A stretch of 64,000 nucleotides of DNA from Strigamia acuminata (lineage: Eukaryota; Arthropoda; Chilopoda; Geophilomorpha; Linotaeniidae), in NCBI GenBank assembly GCA_949358305.1, contig OX442320.1:8262259-8326258 (forward strand). The letters are read 5' to 3'. The notes beneath the pieces are model-generated. The model made no database searches and was not told the DNA's origin. It saw only the letters and a list, made by a program, of their open reading frames with translations. The translations under genes were made by a program, and so were the position numbers. Below are positions 15,183 to 28,005 of the stretch, in pieces (positions within the stretch are counted from its first letter, which is position 1; each line of letters begins with the position of its first letter).

Positions 15183-17151
15183 GTTGTGGATAAACGGTTC
15201 TAAATAACACGATAAATATGTTTAAAACCAGCAAAGAAAAAAAATTTCAGAAAATAAAAACGAACCTTAAAAAACGTCCATTTTTCAAGTAAAATTAATT
15301 AAATTAAAAAATTTCACTGCAAAAAAAAAATATAAAAATCAAATAAAATAGAATTTGCACACGAAAAAACGTCACGCCGCAATGTCTTGCACATGGAATC
15401 AAAAAAATTTAATTTCCCACCCACGAAAACTAATAATAATAATAAAATTAAATGATTATTTTCATGTCTTACCCGTGCTCGTGCGCGCGCACAACATGCG
15501 TGTTAACAGGTTGCTCGTGTACACCCAACTGATCAAATGAGGTGGATATACGTTATGACGTCAATCCAGGGGTAACTCAGACATGTAAAATTCACCTCGA
15601 TGCTTCCAGCCTAACAACCCGTCAATTTCCTTGCTGGGTATCGAGGCCCAAATCTTTTTGCATATTAATAAACAAGGAATTTAAAAAAAAAAAAAAAAAA
15701 CATGGCCGCAAGTTGCACCATTGCAAAAAAATTGAAATTTTATTTTTTTAAAAAACTGAAAACTTGATGCAAATTAATTTGAGAGCAAAATTAGACTAAT
15801 TACACGTCTAAAATCGCATTACCTGCGTCTAATTACACTTATTTACGGTCAAACAACGAAAAATTTGACGTTATGTCGCAAAATTCCCATGTATTGATCC
15901 GGACCCTTAAGCGCCATAAAACGACGTAGATAACGTTACAAATTAAGTTATTTGAAGGGGAAAAAAATGTACTAAATGTTTACTTTTCTTTATAGCGTAA
16001 TATAAGCATGATGGGAGTATTAAAATTTTTTTTTTCGCTGCACTTGGACCGCAACAGCTGTTGCGTGGTAACAGTTCGAGGTGCAGACAGATGCAGGAAT
16101 CATAAAACAAATGAACTAGACAAATATCGAAAAAATAAAAAATAAATTAAATTAATAAATTTTTAATTAAAGGCTTAAAGATATGTTTTCCCCTCTTTTT
16201 TTTACTGGTGTTTTGTGGTCAATAACCCGAACGGGGGCTATTAAATCGAGGGTTCTGTACGCGCAGTGTCAGCTAAATGCCCTTCAACTTGGAAAATGAA
16301 GGGGTTTCTATGGTAACTGCTATATGTGACGTTGGTTCTTTAATCAAGTCTGCTTCCCTGGAAACCATCATGGTGAAAGATCGCATAAACATCATCGGAA
16401 TCAAATTTTTGAACCGATTAAGTAGTGGGAAAATAAAATAAAAATATGTTTTGATTTTTGATTTATTTTTTTCGGGGGAGATCAGATTACGCCCAACCCA
16501 GGAAGTCTATCTATAAATGTCGGTCGCAGGAAATATTTAATAAAGTGTTATTTTTGAAGCTAGAAATCCGAAAAGATTAATTTTCATAGCGAGGAAATCA
16601 ACACCTAATTTCCTGTTACGTATTAAGAATAAATTTTTTGAACCGGTTCAAAATTAACGTTAAAAATTTATTCCCATGATTTTTAGAGACGTTTGATATT
16701 CAAACGTATCTAAAAATTACAGAAAATAGATCGATATAACGAATTTAATTTATTGGACCCATATTCTTAACATATTCCGCAATTAATTCTCGGTAGATTT
16801 GTGTATGACTCGAATAAATCGAATGAATTTGTGAAATTGATTTGATTCCGGTTCGTTTAACGCCATAAATTATGCAGTGACATTACCGTAAATTAATTAG
16901 TCGGTTCCATTCGATCCGCGATTGATCCGTAAAAACCACTTGTTGCTTGTCTGGTATACATTGATATTTCGCTCACGATATCTGTGTAGGAGGGGAAAAT
17001 GTGAGTAAGCTAGATAAAAATACGATGAGTTAATTTAAGTTTATTTACCTCCTAAATTATTACCGTGGTCAGCTTACTAAACTACCGTAGTGGAGAATGC
17101 AGCGCGATTACTGAATAAGTTGACGGTATTTCCGCACGATGGCAGCGCTGC
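15183..17151. promoter_or_regulatory. divergent promoter region of rabphilin and MTO1
   Basis: Nearly 2 kb, the longest host intergenic gap. It should hold both promoters. A CRE-like TGACGTCA lies near 15556. A donor-like GTGAGTAAG near 17000 could end a non-coding MTO1 first exon. I found no coding similarity and no tRNA. Confidence 0.45.
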
Positions 17152-17162
17152 ATGATCTCTAG
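17139..17162 (+). promoter_or_regulatory. 7-codon upstream ORF overlapping the MTO1 start
   Basis: ATG at 17139 begins a frame of seven codons ending at TAG 17160-17162. The MTO1 ATG at 17152 lies inside it in another frame, so a ribosome that starts at the first ATG cannot use the main start without slipping back. It could lower MTO1 translation if the mRNA includes it. Confidence 0.4.
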
Positions 17163-19819
17163 CACGGCAATGTTGTTGTCGCATCTTGTGCAAATTGCGG
17201 GCAGAACGTCACTTTATTCGATTAGAAATTGTTCTGGAATATCTTACGATGTCATCGTTGTTGGTGGCGGTCATGCGGGAACAGAAGCTGCAGCAGCTGC
17301 AGCCAGAATGGGCAACGAGACTTTATTGGTCACTCATAAACCCGAAACGATCGGTGATGATTGCAGAGAAAATGGTAAATTGGGGTTTGCGATTAATTAA
17401 TTATTCTTGCGTTTATAAAGGTGAAATGTCGTGTAATCCGTCGTTCGGTGGGATTGGAAAAGGCCATTTGATGAAGGAAATTGATGCTCTCGATGGAGTT
17501 TGTGGAAGGATTTGTGGTAAAATGAAAAAATAAAATTATAATAAAAACGATTCTAATTATTTCATTTTGTTTTATTAGATAAATCTGGCGTGCAATATAA
17601 AGTTCTCAACAGAAAAAAGGGACCGGCAGTTTGGGTGATTAATTTGGATGCAAAATTAAGAGTGAAACGTTGGAAATACCGATTTTTTTTTGTTTTTTTA
17701 GGGTTATCGAGCGCAGATTGACAGGAAATTGTACAAAAAGAACATCCAAGAGGAAATAAGAAACACGAAGAAGTTGGAAATCGCTTCGGCTTCAGTTGAA
17801 GATTTAATTATAAATGAAAAACGTGAAGGCGATATTGTGGAACGAATGTGTGGCGGAATTGTTTTAGGTGAGATTTATTTGTATTTTAGAATAATTCTAA
17901 TTTGTCTTTTATTTTTTTTTTAGATTCCGGTGCCGTTGTACGTGGCAAAACGGTTGTTCTTACCACCGGTACTTTTCTCGGAGGTGAAATTTATATCGGG
18001 ATGAAGAGTTGGCCAGCGGGACGAATGGGAGATAAACCTTCGATCGGTTTAGTTCGAACACTAAACTCGTTGATGTTTAAATTAGGCCGATTAAGGACCG
18101 GAACTCCGCCCAGATTAGATAAATCATCGATTGATTTCGGTAATTTGGAAGCGGTTGGGGGTGATTTACCTCCGCTGACCTTCTCATTTATGAATCAAAG
18201 TGTTGATATTAAAGTATGTTAAGTTTTGTTTTGTAATTTGAATTGTATTGAACGAATTTGTTGTCATTTTCAGCCTGAAGAGCAGCTTTTGTGTCATTTA
18301 GTACAAACGAATTCGGACGTAGAAAGAATAATTCGAGATAATCAACATTTGTCCAAACATATTAAAGAAGAAGTAAACGGACCAAGGTGAAATACCTTGG
18401 GGGACCAAGCTCAATGTAATCTTGGGTTTAATGTTTATTTATTTTGAATGTTTTTGAATAGATATTGTCCATCGCTTGAATCTAAAGTTGCACGTTTTCC
18501 AGGAAGGGTCCACCAAGTTTGGTTAGAACCAGAGGGATTTGATTCGAATGTAATTTATCCAAATGGTTTGGCTTGCACGATACCAGAGGAACGGCAGTTG
18601 CAATTACTACGTTGTATTCCCGCATTTCATAATGCGGTTATGCTAAAACCTGGTAAACTATTTTTTTTTTTTTAAAAAGCGGAATTGTTAATTAAAATTA
18701 TAGGTTATGGTGTTCATTACGATTATATCGACCCGAAACAATTAAAATTGACACTTGAAACGAAATTAGTGAAAAATCTCTATTTTGCTGGTCAAATTAA
18801 TGGAACCACCGGCTACGAAGAAGCCGCTGCCCAAGTATGAGAAATATAAATAATTTATGTGATGGAAAATGAATAGAAAATATTTGTAGGGAATAATCGC
18901 GGGTATCAACGCGGGATGCAGAGTTCAGAATAAACAACCGTTCACTATTAGTCGAACCGAAGGCTACATCGGAGTTCTCATCGACGATTTAACGACATTG
19001 GGCGCATCCGAGCCGTACCGCATGTTCACAAGTAGGGCAGAATTTCGACTGTATCTTCGGCCGGACAACGCCGATTTAAGACTAACCGAAAAAGGTTTGT
19101 TTTAATTAAATGCTCATTTCCGTACAAATTAAATGCTTTCTTCGGTTTTTTTTTCCTTCAAGCTTTTAAAACCGGATGCGTTTCGAACGAACGAATGGTT
19201 AAACTAATCGAAATTAAAAATAAATTAATGGAAGCGGAGAATTTAATGGGAGAAGATAAACGTTGCATGAGCGACTGGTGGCGATTAATGGCAAAAGAAA
19301 CGAAAAATAATTCCCACTTTAAAAAGCGAGTTAAATTGTATAATTGTATAATTAAATCATTAAATTTATTATTTTTAACAGTGCTTTTGAAGTTTTGGGT
19401 TTGGAAGAATTAAGTGTCGAAGCTCTGGTAAAAGCAAATCCGAATAAATACGGATTTCTACTCGAAGATCACAACTTAGCAACGCGATTAAAGATCGAAG
19501 CTTTGTATCGTTCGCACGTTCTGGAGCAGCAGGACGAAATCAACCAAATCAAACAAGACGAGGGAATGGAACTCCCCGAAAACATCGATTATTTTACCGA
19601 GACGGTCAACTTATCTACCGAAGCCAGACTGAAATTAGCCGAACATCGTCCGCCGACAGTAATCAAGTCATTAAAAACAATTAAACAACGAATTAAACTT
19701 CAATTTCAATTTAGATCGCCGCTGCGAGTCGAATTCCGGGCGTGACACCAGCCGCGATACTCAGTCTACTTCGATTCGTCAGAAGATCGAGCAAAAACCA
19801 AACTTCATGTACAATATGA
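17152..19819 (+). CDS. MTO1: mitochondrial tRNA wobble-uridine modification protein MTO1 (GidA/MnmG family)
   Basis: Twelve exons: 17152-17353, 17421-17516, 17579-17634, 17702-17867, 17924-18213, 18274-18386, 18462-18652, 18704-18834, 18890-19094, 19163-19337, 19382-19658, 19715-19819; 668 aa. With GTPBP3, MTO1 installs taurinomethyl groups on U34 of mitochondrial tRNAs, using FAD. The N-terminal ~30 residues are Arg/Ser-rich and free of acidic residues, fitting a mitochondrial presequence. The dinucleotide motif [12 protein letters not shown] follows, then [20 protein letters not shown]. Both family signatures are intact: [15 protein letters not shown] and [17 protein letters not shown]. The C-terminal helical domain ends near [14 protein letters not shown]. 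Donor 19338 was chosen over 19330 because only it keeps frame. AATAAA occurs five bases after the stop (19824-19829). Confidence 0.96.
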
Positions 19820-21364
19820 CACAAATAAAAAGTGCAATTTCACGTAATAAAAACATTTTTATTACTGCACAAACAAATCAAATCGAAAATACATGCCAAC
19901 TTGACTCGCGGATCCATTTTCTGCAAATAAAAAATAAACAAAAACACTCACCTGACAGCGGAAAAACCAACAACAAAAAAAAACCTGAAAAATTAATTTC
20001 AAATTTATATACCGACAAAAACCAAGGACATGACTCATTCCATCCTTCATTTTCCACCACTCTTAAAAAATACACCTCAAACTTCCTTCCACAACACCCC
20101 CAAACCCCCGCACCACCTTATAAAAACAAAAAAAAAACTAAATCAAACAAAAAAAAAAAAAAAAATGGATCTTATTTTTTTTTCCTCTCCGATCCAGTTG
20201 TCCACTCCTTCACTCCAACTGGATTCCCCTTTCATTTTCATCCTGTGTGATCCTCCTCCCATTTCATCCTCCAGTAAAATCCAATCTCATGTTAACTTTA
20301 TCCAATGTCCTGTTTTCCGTTTCTTAAGATCCAATACCTTAACAAAATAAAAAGACAACATTAATGGAAGCCAAGAACCGAATTAAAAACCCCACCAACT
20401 CATTTTTCACAAAAAAATAATAAAAAGTAAATAAAACAAAAATAATTTCCTCCCATCACCACCAATAAATTCAACCCTTTAAATCAACAGGACCAAATTT
20501 AAAAAAAAAATAAATTAAAAAAATAAATAAAATAAAAATAACAATAAAAATAATAACACTTTTTATTGTTTTTATTTTCATTTCCCTACCAAGCCATTCC
20601 TGGGCTCAGGAGGTCAAATCCTGTTCCATCCTAGATTTTTCCTACTCCTCAGACAATCCCAATCCTTAGAAAATCCTCAGATAACTGAGCATAGAAATCC
20701 TTTAGCAATTTCCTCTCCTGTGTAATTTCCTTTTTTATTCCAGTTCCTACAATCCTGTCACATGAGGCAATGGTGTGCTTACATCTATGATATAGTATAA
20801 AAACATTGATTAGCATAGTAACACCATGCAACTATTAATAATTACAAATAACACTTTTTTTTCTTCCGTTAAATTTAAAACCATGCAATCTAACTTAGAG
20901 AATGATAATAATAAGAAGAAAAATAATAATCTAAGTTAACACTCCTTCAGAGCCCCATTTTTACATATTCAAACATCTTTTCATGTATAATTAGTAAACG
21001 GTCCATCTCTACAATCAATTCCTAGCAAATTAAATTTAAAAAAAATAAAGAAAAATAAAATAAAACACTTTAAAATAGTGGAATGTATTCAGAAAAGGAA
21101 ATCTAGCTTCCTTATTCACGTGACTTAAAAGAAAATTAAATGCATGTTTTAAAACTGCATTGTAAAGGGGCGGGTCAACTATAACACGAGTGCACAAGTT
21201 TTCTTTTTTCTTTTCTATTTTTTTTTTTTTTTTTTTTTGTATATTGTTTAATGGCATACAGGACCTGATCAAGTGTCTTTCCTGTCCGTATCTAGATGCA
21301 GGAACTGGAAAACCGTTCACAAAAGCAAAATGTTGATTTTTTGTTTTATTAATTTTCATTTTTC
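19820..21364. other. 3' region facing MTO1 and SRSF1, probably long SRSF1 3' UTR
   Basis: About 1.5 kb without coding similarity. MTO1 probably ends within a few tens of bases, so most of this may be the 3' UTR of SRSF1 on the minus strand, which is also long in vertebrates. The plus strand here is conspicuously rich in A and C, with poly-A tracts. Confidence 0.45.
19824..19829 (+). terminator. MTO1 polyadenylation signal
   Basis: AATAAA just after the MTO1 stop codon implies a very short 3' UTR. Confidence 0.5.
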
Positions 21365-22592
21365 TTAGTTGTAGGAATGAGATCTGGAGCGAGACTTGGA
21401 GCGTGATCTTGAATTTGATCGTTTGACTGGTGAATAGGTCGGAGATCCTCTTTCTCTTCGACGTGGCGAATAACTACGGCTTCTTGAACGAGATGCGCCG
21501 CCGCCACCTCCACCGCCACCGCTGCCTCCACCCCCACCGCCGCGTCCACCGTAATCCTCCTTAACACGTATGTACGAAACTTCACCCTAAAAAACACAAA
21601 TCCAATCAATAAAAACACGAAAAAACCAAAAAAAAATCAATAAAAACACGAAAAAAACAAAAATAAATCAATAAAAACCAAAAAATTAAATAAAAATACG
21701 AAAAAACCCAAATAAATCAATAAAAACACGAAAAAACCCAAATAAATCAATAAAATCACGAAAAAAACAAAAATAAATCAATGAAAACCAAAAAATTAAA
21801 TAAAAATACGAAAAAAACCCAAATAACATCAATAAATACTGAAAAAACCCAAATCAATACAAACAACAACCCACCTCGTGCGATCGGAACTTCGAGTCGT
21901 CCAACTTTTTCACCGCATACTTCATGTCTTCGTAACGCAGAAATTCGACGACCCCGGTTCCATCTTTATAAACATCGGCATAGCAAACATCACCCGCTTC
22001 CCGCATGTGGTCTTTTAAATCCTGCCAACTCCCGGACGGTGGCAACCCTAAAAAAAATAAAAAACAATCAATAAAAAATCCAAAATCAATCCACAATAAA
22101 ATCAATTACCTGATACCAGACATCTGTACTGAGATCGTCTTGCAGGCGGCCCGCGACCGCGCCCTCCTCTCGGCCCGCCGCCGCCGCCGCCTCCACCTCC
22201 GCCACCACCGCCGCCGCCGCCTCCTCCTCCGCCGCTGCCACCTCCGCCTCCGCCGCCGCGACCGGGCGCAGTTCCACGGGGAAATTCAACTCGAAGTCGA
22301 TACCCGTCGTAGTCGTAGCCATCACGAGCGTGAACGGCATCTTCGGCATCTCTATTGCACAAAATTCGTCGTGTTTTGATTAAAATTAATGATAAAACGA
22401 TTGAAATTTTATTTTTTGTCCGTACCTGGGGTCCTCAAACTCGACAAAGGCGAACGGAGGTCCGCGACGATTTTTCAAGTCGATGAAAGTTATTTTACCG
22501 AATTTGTAGAACAAATCTTCGATATCCTTGCTTCTAATGTCCGGTGGAAGATTGCCCACATAAATCCGGCACTCGTTGTTGCGATAAGACAT
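21365..22592 (-). CDS. SRSF1: serine/arginine-rich splicing factor 1 (SF2/ASF)
   Basis: Four exons: 22426-22592, 22110-22351, 21875-22047, 21365-21586; 267 aa against 248 in human. RRM1 has RNP2 CRIYVGNLP and RNP1 region [18 protein letters not shown]. The glycine hinge is very long: seven Gly, a Ser, then twenty Gly. RRM2 is a pseudo-RRM with the invariant [14 protein letters not shown] second Gly-rich insert precedes a short RS domain ending SHSYN. SRSF1 binds exonic enhancers, controls constitutive and alternative splicing in the nucleus, and shuttles to the cytoplasm. ATG 22592 gives a natural N terminus ([13 protein letters not shown]); the frame continues upstream but without another ATG. 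The intron at 21587-21874 is a minisatellite. Confidence 0.96.
21597..21866. repeat. minisatellite in SRSF1 intron
   Basis: Imperfect tandem units of about 27-30 bp built on AATCAATAAAAACACGAAAA and AATAAATCAATAAAAACC fill the intron between RRM2 and the RS-domain exon. Confidence 0.8.
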
Positions 22593-23933
<1,341 letters not shown>

Positions 23934-24478
23934 TTTCTCTCGCAATTTTCAAATAAGACCAAAAAGATAGATTTAAAAAATAAGAAAAAAAATTGTTTTG
24001 TTTTTTCTTTTCTTTGTTTCTTTATTGGTCTAGTGTACAGTATTTTTTTGTTTTGTTTTTTTGCTAAAATTGCGGTAAATTTCTTGTTTTTTTGTAGTAC
24101 ATGTTACATGTTGGAAGGTGGATTAAAAAAGAAATTGAAATATTACAAAATTAACGGTTGTAATGACGGGTGATGGAAAAAATGTATGTGAATCGTTCAT
24201 AATACAAATTTTTGTTGTTTTTTTTTTACTTTTTGATGTGTAAAGGCAACATAAGACCACTTTTTATTTTGTATATTGTATCGATGTTTAATTTACATGA
24301 TTATCTGTGGTATTTGACTTTGTTCCAATCAAACTACATTCGACAAACAGGATAATGTAGTTTTATTTTTATTTTTTTGTTTGCATTTACTCCTGTTTTT
24401 ATTTCTTTCTATTTTCTGTTAGTTAAAACTTTCCTTTTTTATAACAATTGTAAAAATTCTCAATAAAATGAAATAAAA
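23934..24478. other. LC8 3' UTR, facing COQ5
   Basis: T-rich 3' UTR of LC8 with AATAAA at 24462-24467. The predicted cleavage point falls inside the last COQ5 exon, so the two mRNAs probably overlap tail to tail. Confidence 0.6.
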
Positions 24479-26531
<2,053 letters not shown>

Positions 26532-27181
26532 ACCGCGGAAAAGGAAGCAACAAATTCGCAGCTCCTGACTTAGGTAATTGATAAGATGCATTTATAAAAG
26601 GTGGGACTTTGGATTTGCATTTGCGATTTAACGAATATTTCGCTTGAAAAATTAAACTCAAAGTTTTATTCGCTCGATTTATTATAATCACTGTTCTCAT
26701 GTCATTTTTATTGTTTTGAGTTTTAGTAATTTCTTCTATCGATTAGATGAGTCTGGAGATATTAGATAGGAAGCATGGCGCCCGTTTGTTGTTGTTTGTT
26801 CGCACCTTTAAAAACCGCAAGTGGTTTTCCTCGTTTTGTAGCAAATTACCGTTTCCGGACCAACTTTATTCAGTGTTTTTATTCATAAATCGGTAGAAAA
26901 ATCGATAGCTAACTGAAATGACGGAACTAGCAGATAAAAATTGGAATCAATCAATATTTGTCGATCATCTTCGAAAACCGGTAAAAATTTCCCAAAAATC
27001 TCGAAATCAAAATTTAAAATGCTATTTATTCATCATCAGAGCGGTGAGTCTGGCATTTGTCTGACCGGAATTCCCCTACGAGTCATGTGACTCCCGACTC
27101 CCAAGGTCGCCGAACAACGAGGGAAGAATCACAGTCAACCGAGAGTCAACACCAACTGGGTCAAATAATCAACTTAATGAC
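26532..27181. promoter_or_regulatory. divergent promoter region of COQ5 and the actinoporin-like gene
   Basis: Holds both promoters and the 5' leader of the right-hand gene. A leader exon may run from before 26918 to 26980 (donor GTAAAAA), spliced to 27040. An ATG at 26918 in it opens a 37-codon frame that ends at 27090, upstream of the main start, so it would act as an upstream ORF. Confidence 0.4.
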
Positions 27182-27899
27182 ATGGGAAATCTACAGTAAG
27201 TATTCCAGACGACGTTATTTTGCCCCACAAGTCACAAAATCACTTATTTTCCCCTAAAAACTCATCCAATTCCACAATTACGACCATAATTTTAAAAAAA
27301 AACACTAAAAAAGTGTCAATTTCAGCTCCACTTCGAAGCCCAACGAAGCCATGAAGACGTCATCCAACGACGTCGTATATCGCGCCACATCAATCGCTTA
27401 CGAGTCGAGTAATTGGAAATCCTGTGCCTGCTGCATTGCCATAAACAACTCGACAGAATGGTCGCTTCAAAACCCCCATTTCTACTGCTCGACAGGAACC
27501 CTCCAAGACATGCCACCGCGCATCGAATCCGAATACACGGGCTTGATGTTAGCGGAAAGTCGCACATTCGCGTACGAAGGAACGTGCGGGGTGCTCAGCT
27601 ACGAGATCAAAGCGGCGGACGGGCGCGACAAGAAGCTGCAAATCGTGTGGTACGTGCCGCAGTACATGAAACAATTCGTGTCTAGTTCGTCCATCAACAT
27701 CCGAGTGGGCAGTGAGTCGGCCGACGAGGATTTGTTCAACAAAATGTACAATTGCAAGACGCCCGATGCCGGCTATTGGTGCAATGCCGTCGCGACTCCA
27801 CATCACATATTCAGCCTGGATCAGACGTTTGAGGCCGACGTGTTCATGACGAATAAGGCGAAGACGCCGTTGATTATTAACTTGAGAAAACGACATTGA
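27182..27899 (+). CDS. actinoporin-like (sea anemone cytotoxin fold) protein
   Basis: Two exons, 27182-27195 and 27326-27899, give 195 aa. The body has the size (about 170 aa) and the strand order of the actinoporin-like pore-forming family: a CAIN-type first strand, an F.CSTGT strand, GVLSYE, then IVWYVP before a loop, and a final VNLR-like strand. Classical actinoporins bind sphingomyelin and insert an N-terminal helix to form pores. Here the loop after the conserved Val-Pro is QYMKQFVSSSS, without the aromatic cluster that binds phosphocholine, and the body is unusually rich in Cys. There is no signal peptide. The start MGNLHS fits an N-myristoylation consensus. Membrane-lytic activity is therefore doubtful. 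The short first exon rests on frame and splice signals only. Family assignment is by eye and moderate. Confidence 0.6.
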
Positions 27900-27901
27900 A
27901 C

Positions 27902-28005
27902 AATATCGTTGCGCATGCTTTTTGTAACAAGATTGAAAACAATAAAGATTGGGAACATTTTTATGCTTTGATTTGACGTTTAGGCTTACTGCGAGTCATG
28001 TTGCA
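27902..28005. other. intercistronic spacer of the actinoporin-like/lectin pair
   Basis: Only 106 nt separate the two coding regions. It carries a 3' UTR with AATAAA and then the leader of the lectin gene. No TATA-like or other promoter motif is seen. Confidence 0.5.
27941..27983 (+). promoter_or_regulatory. intercistronic signal: AATAAA followed by a trans-splice-like acceptor
   Basis: AATAAA at 27941-27946 ends the actinoporin-like mRNA. Only 36 nt further is a pyrimidine-rich acceptor ending GACGTTTAG at 27983, and the lectin ATG follows at 28006. There is no room for an independent promoter. This is the arrangement of spliced-leader operons. Confidence 0.5.

Noticed and set aside
15183-17151. 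tRNA or small RNA gene in the large gap
   Set aside because: I looked for A/B-box and cloverleaf patterns and saw none.
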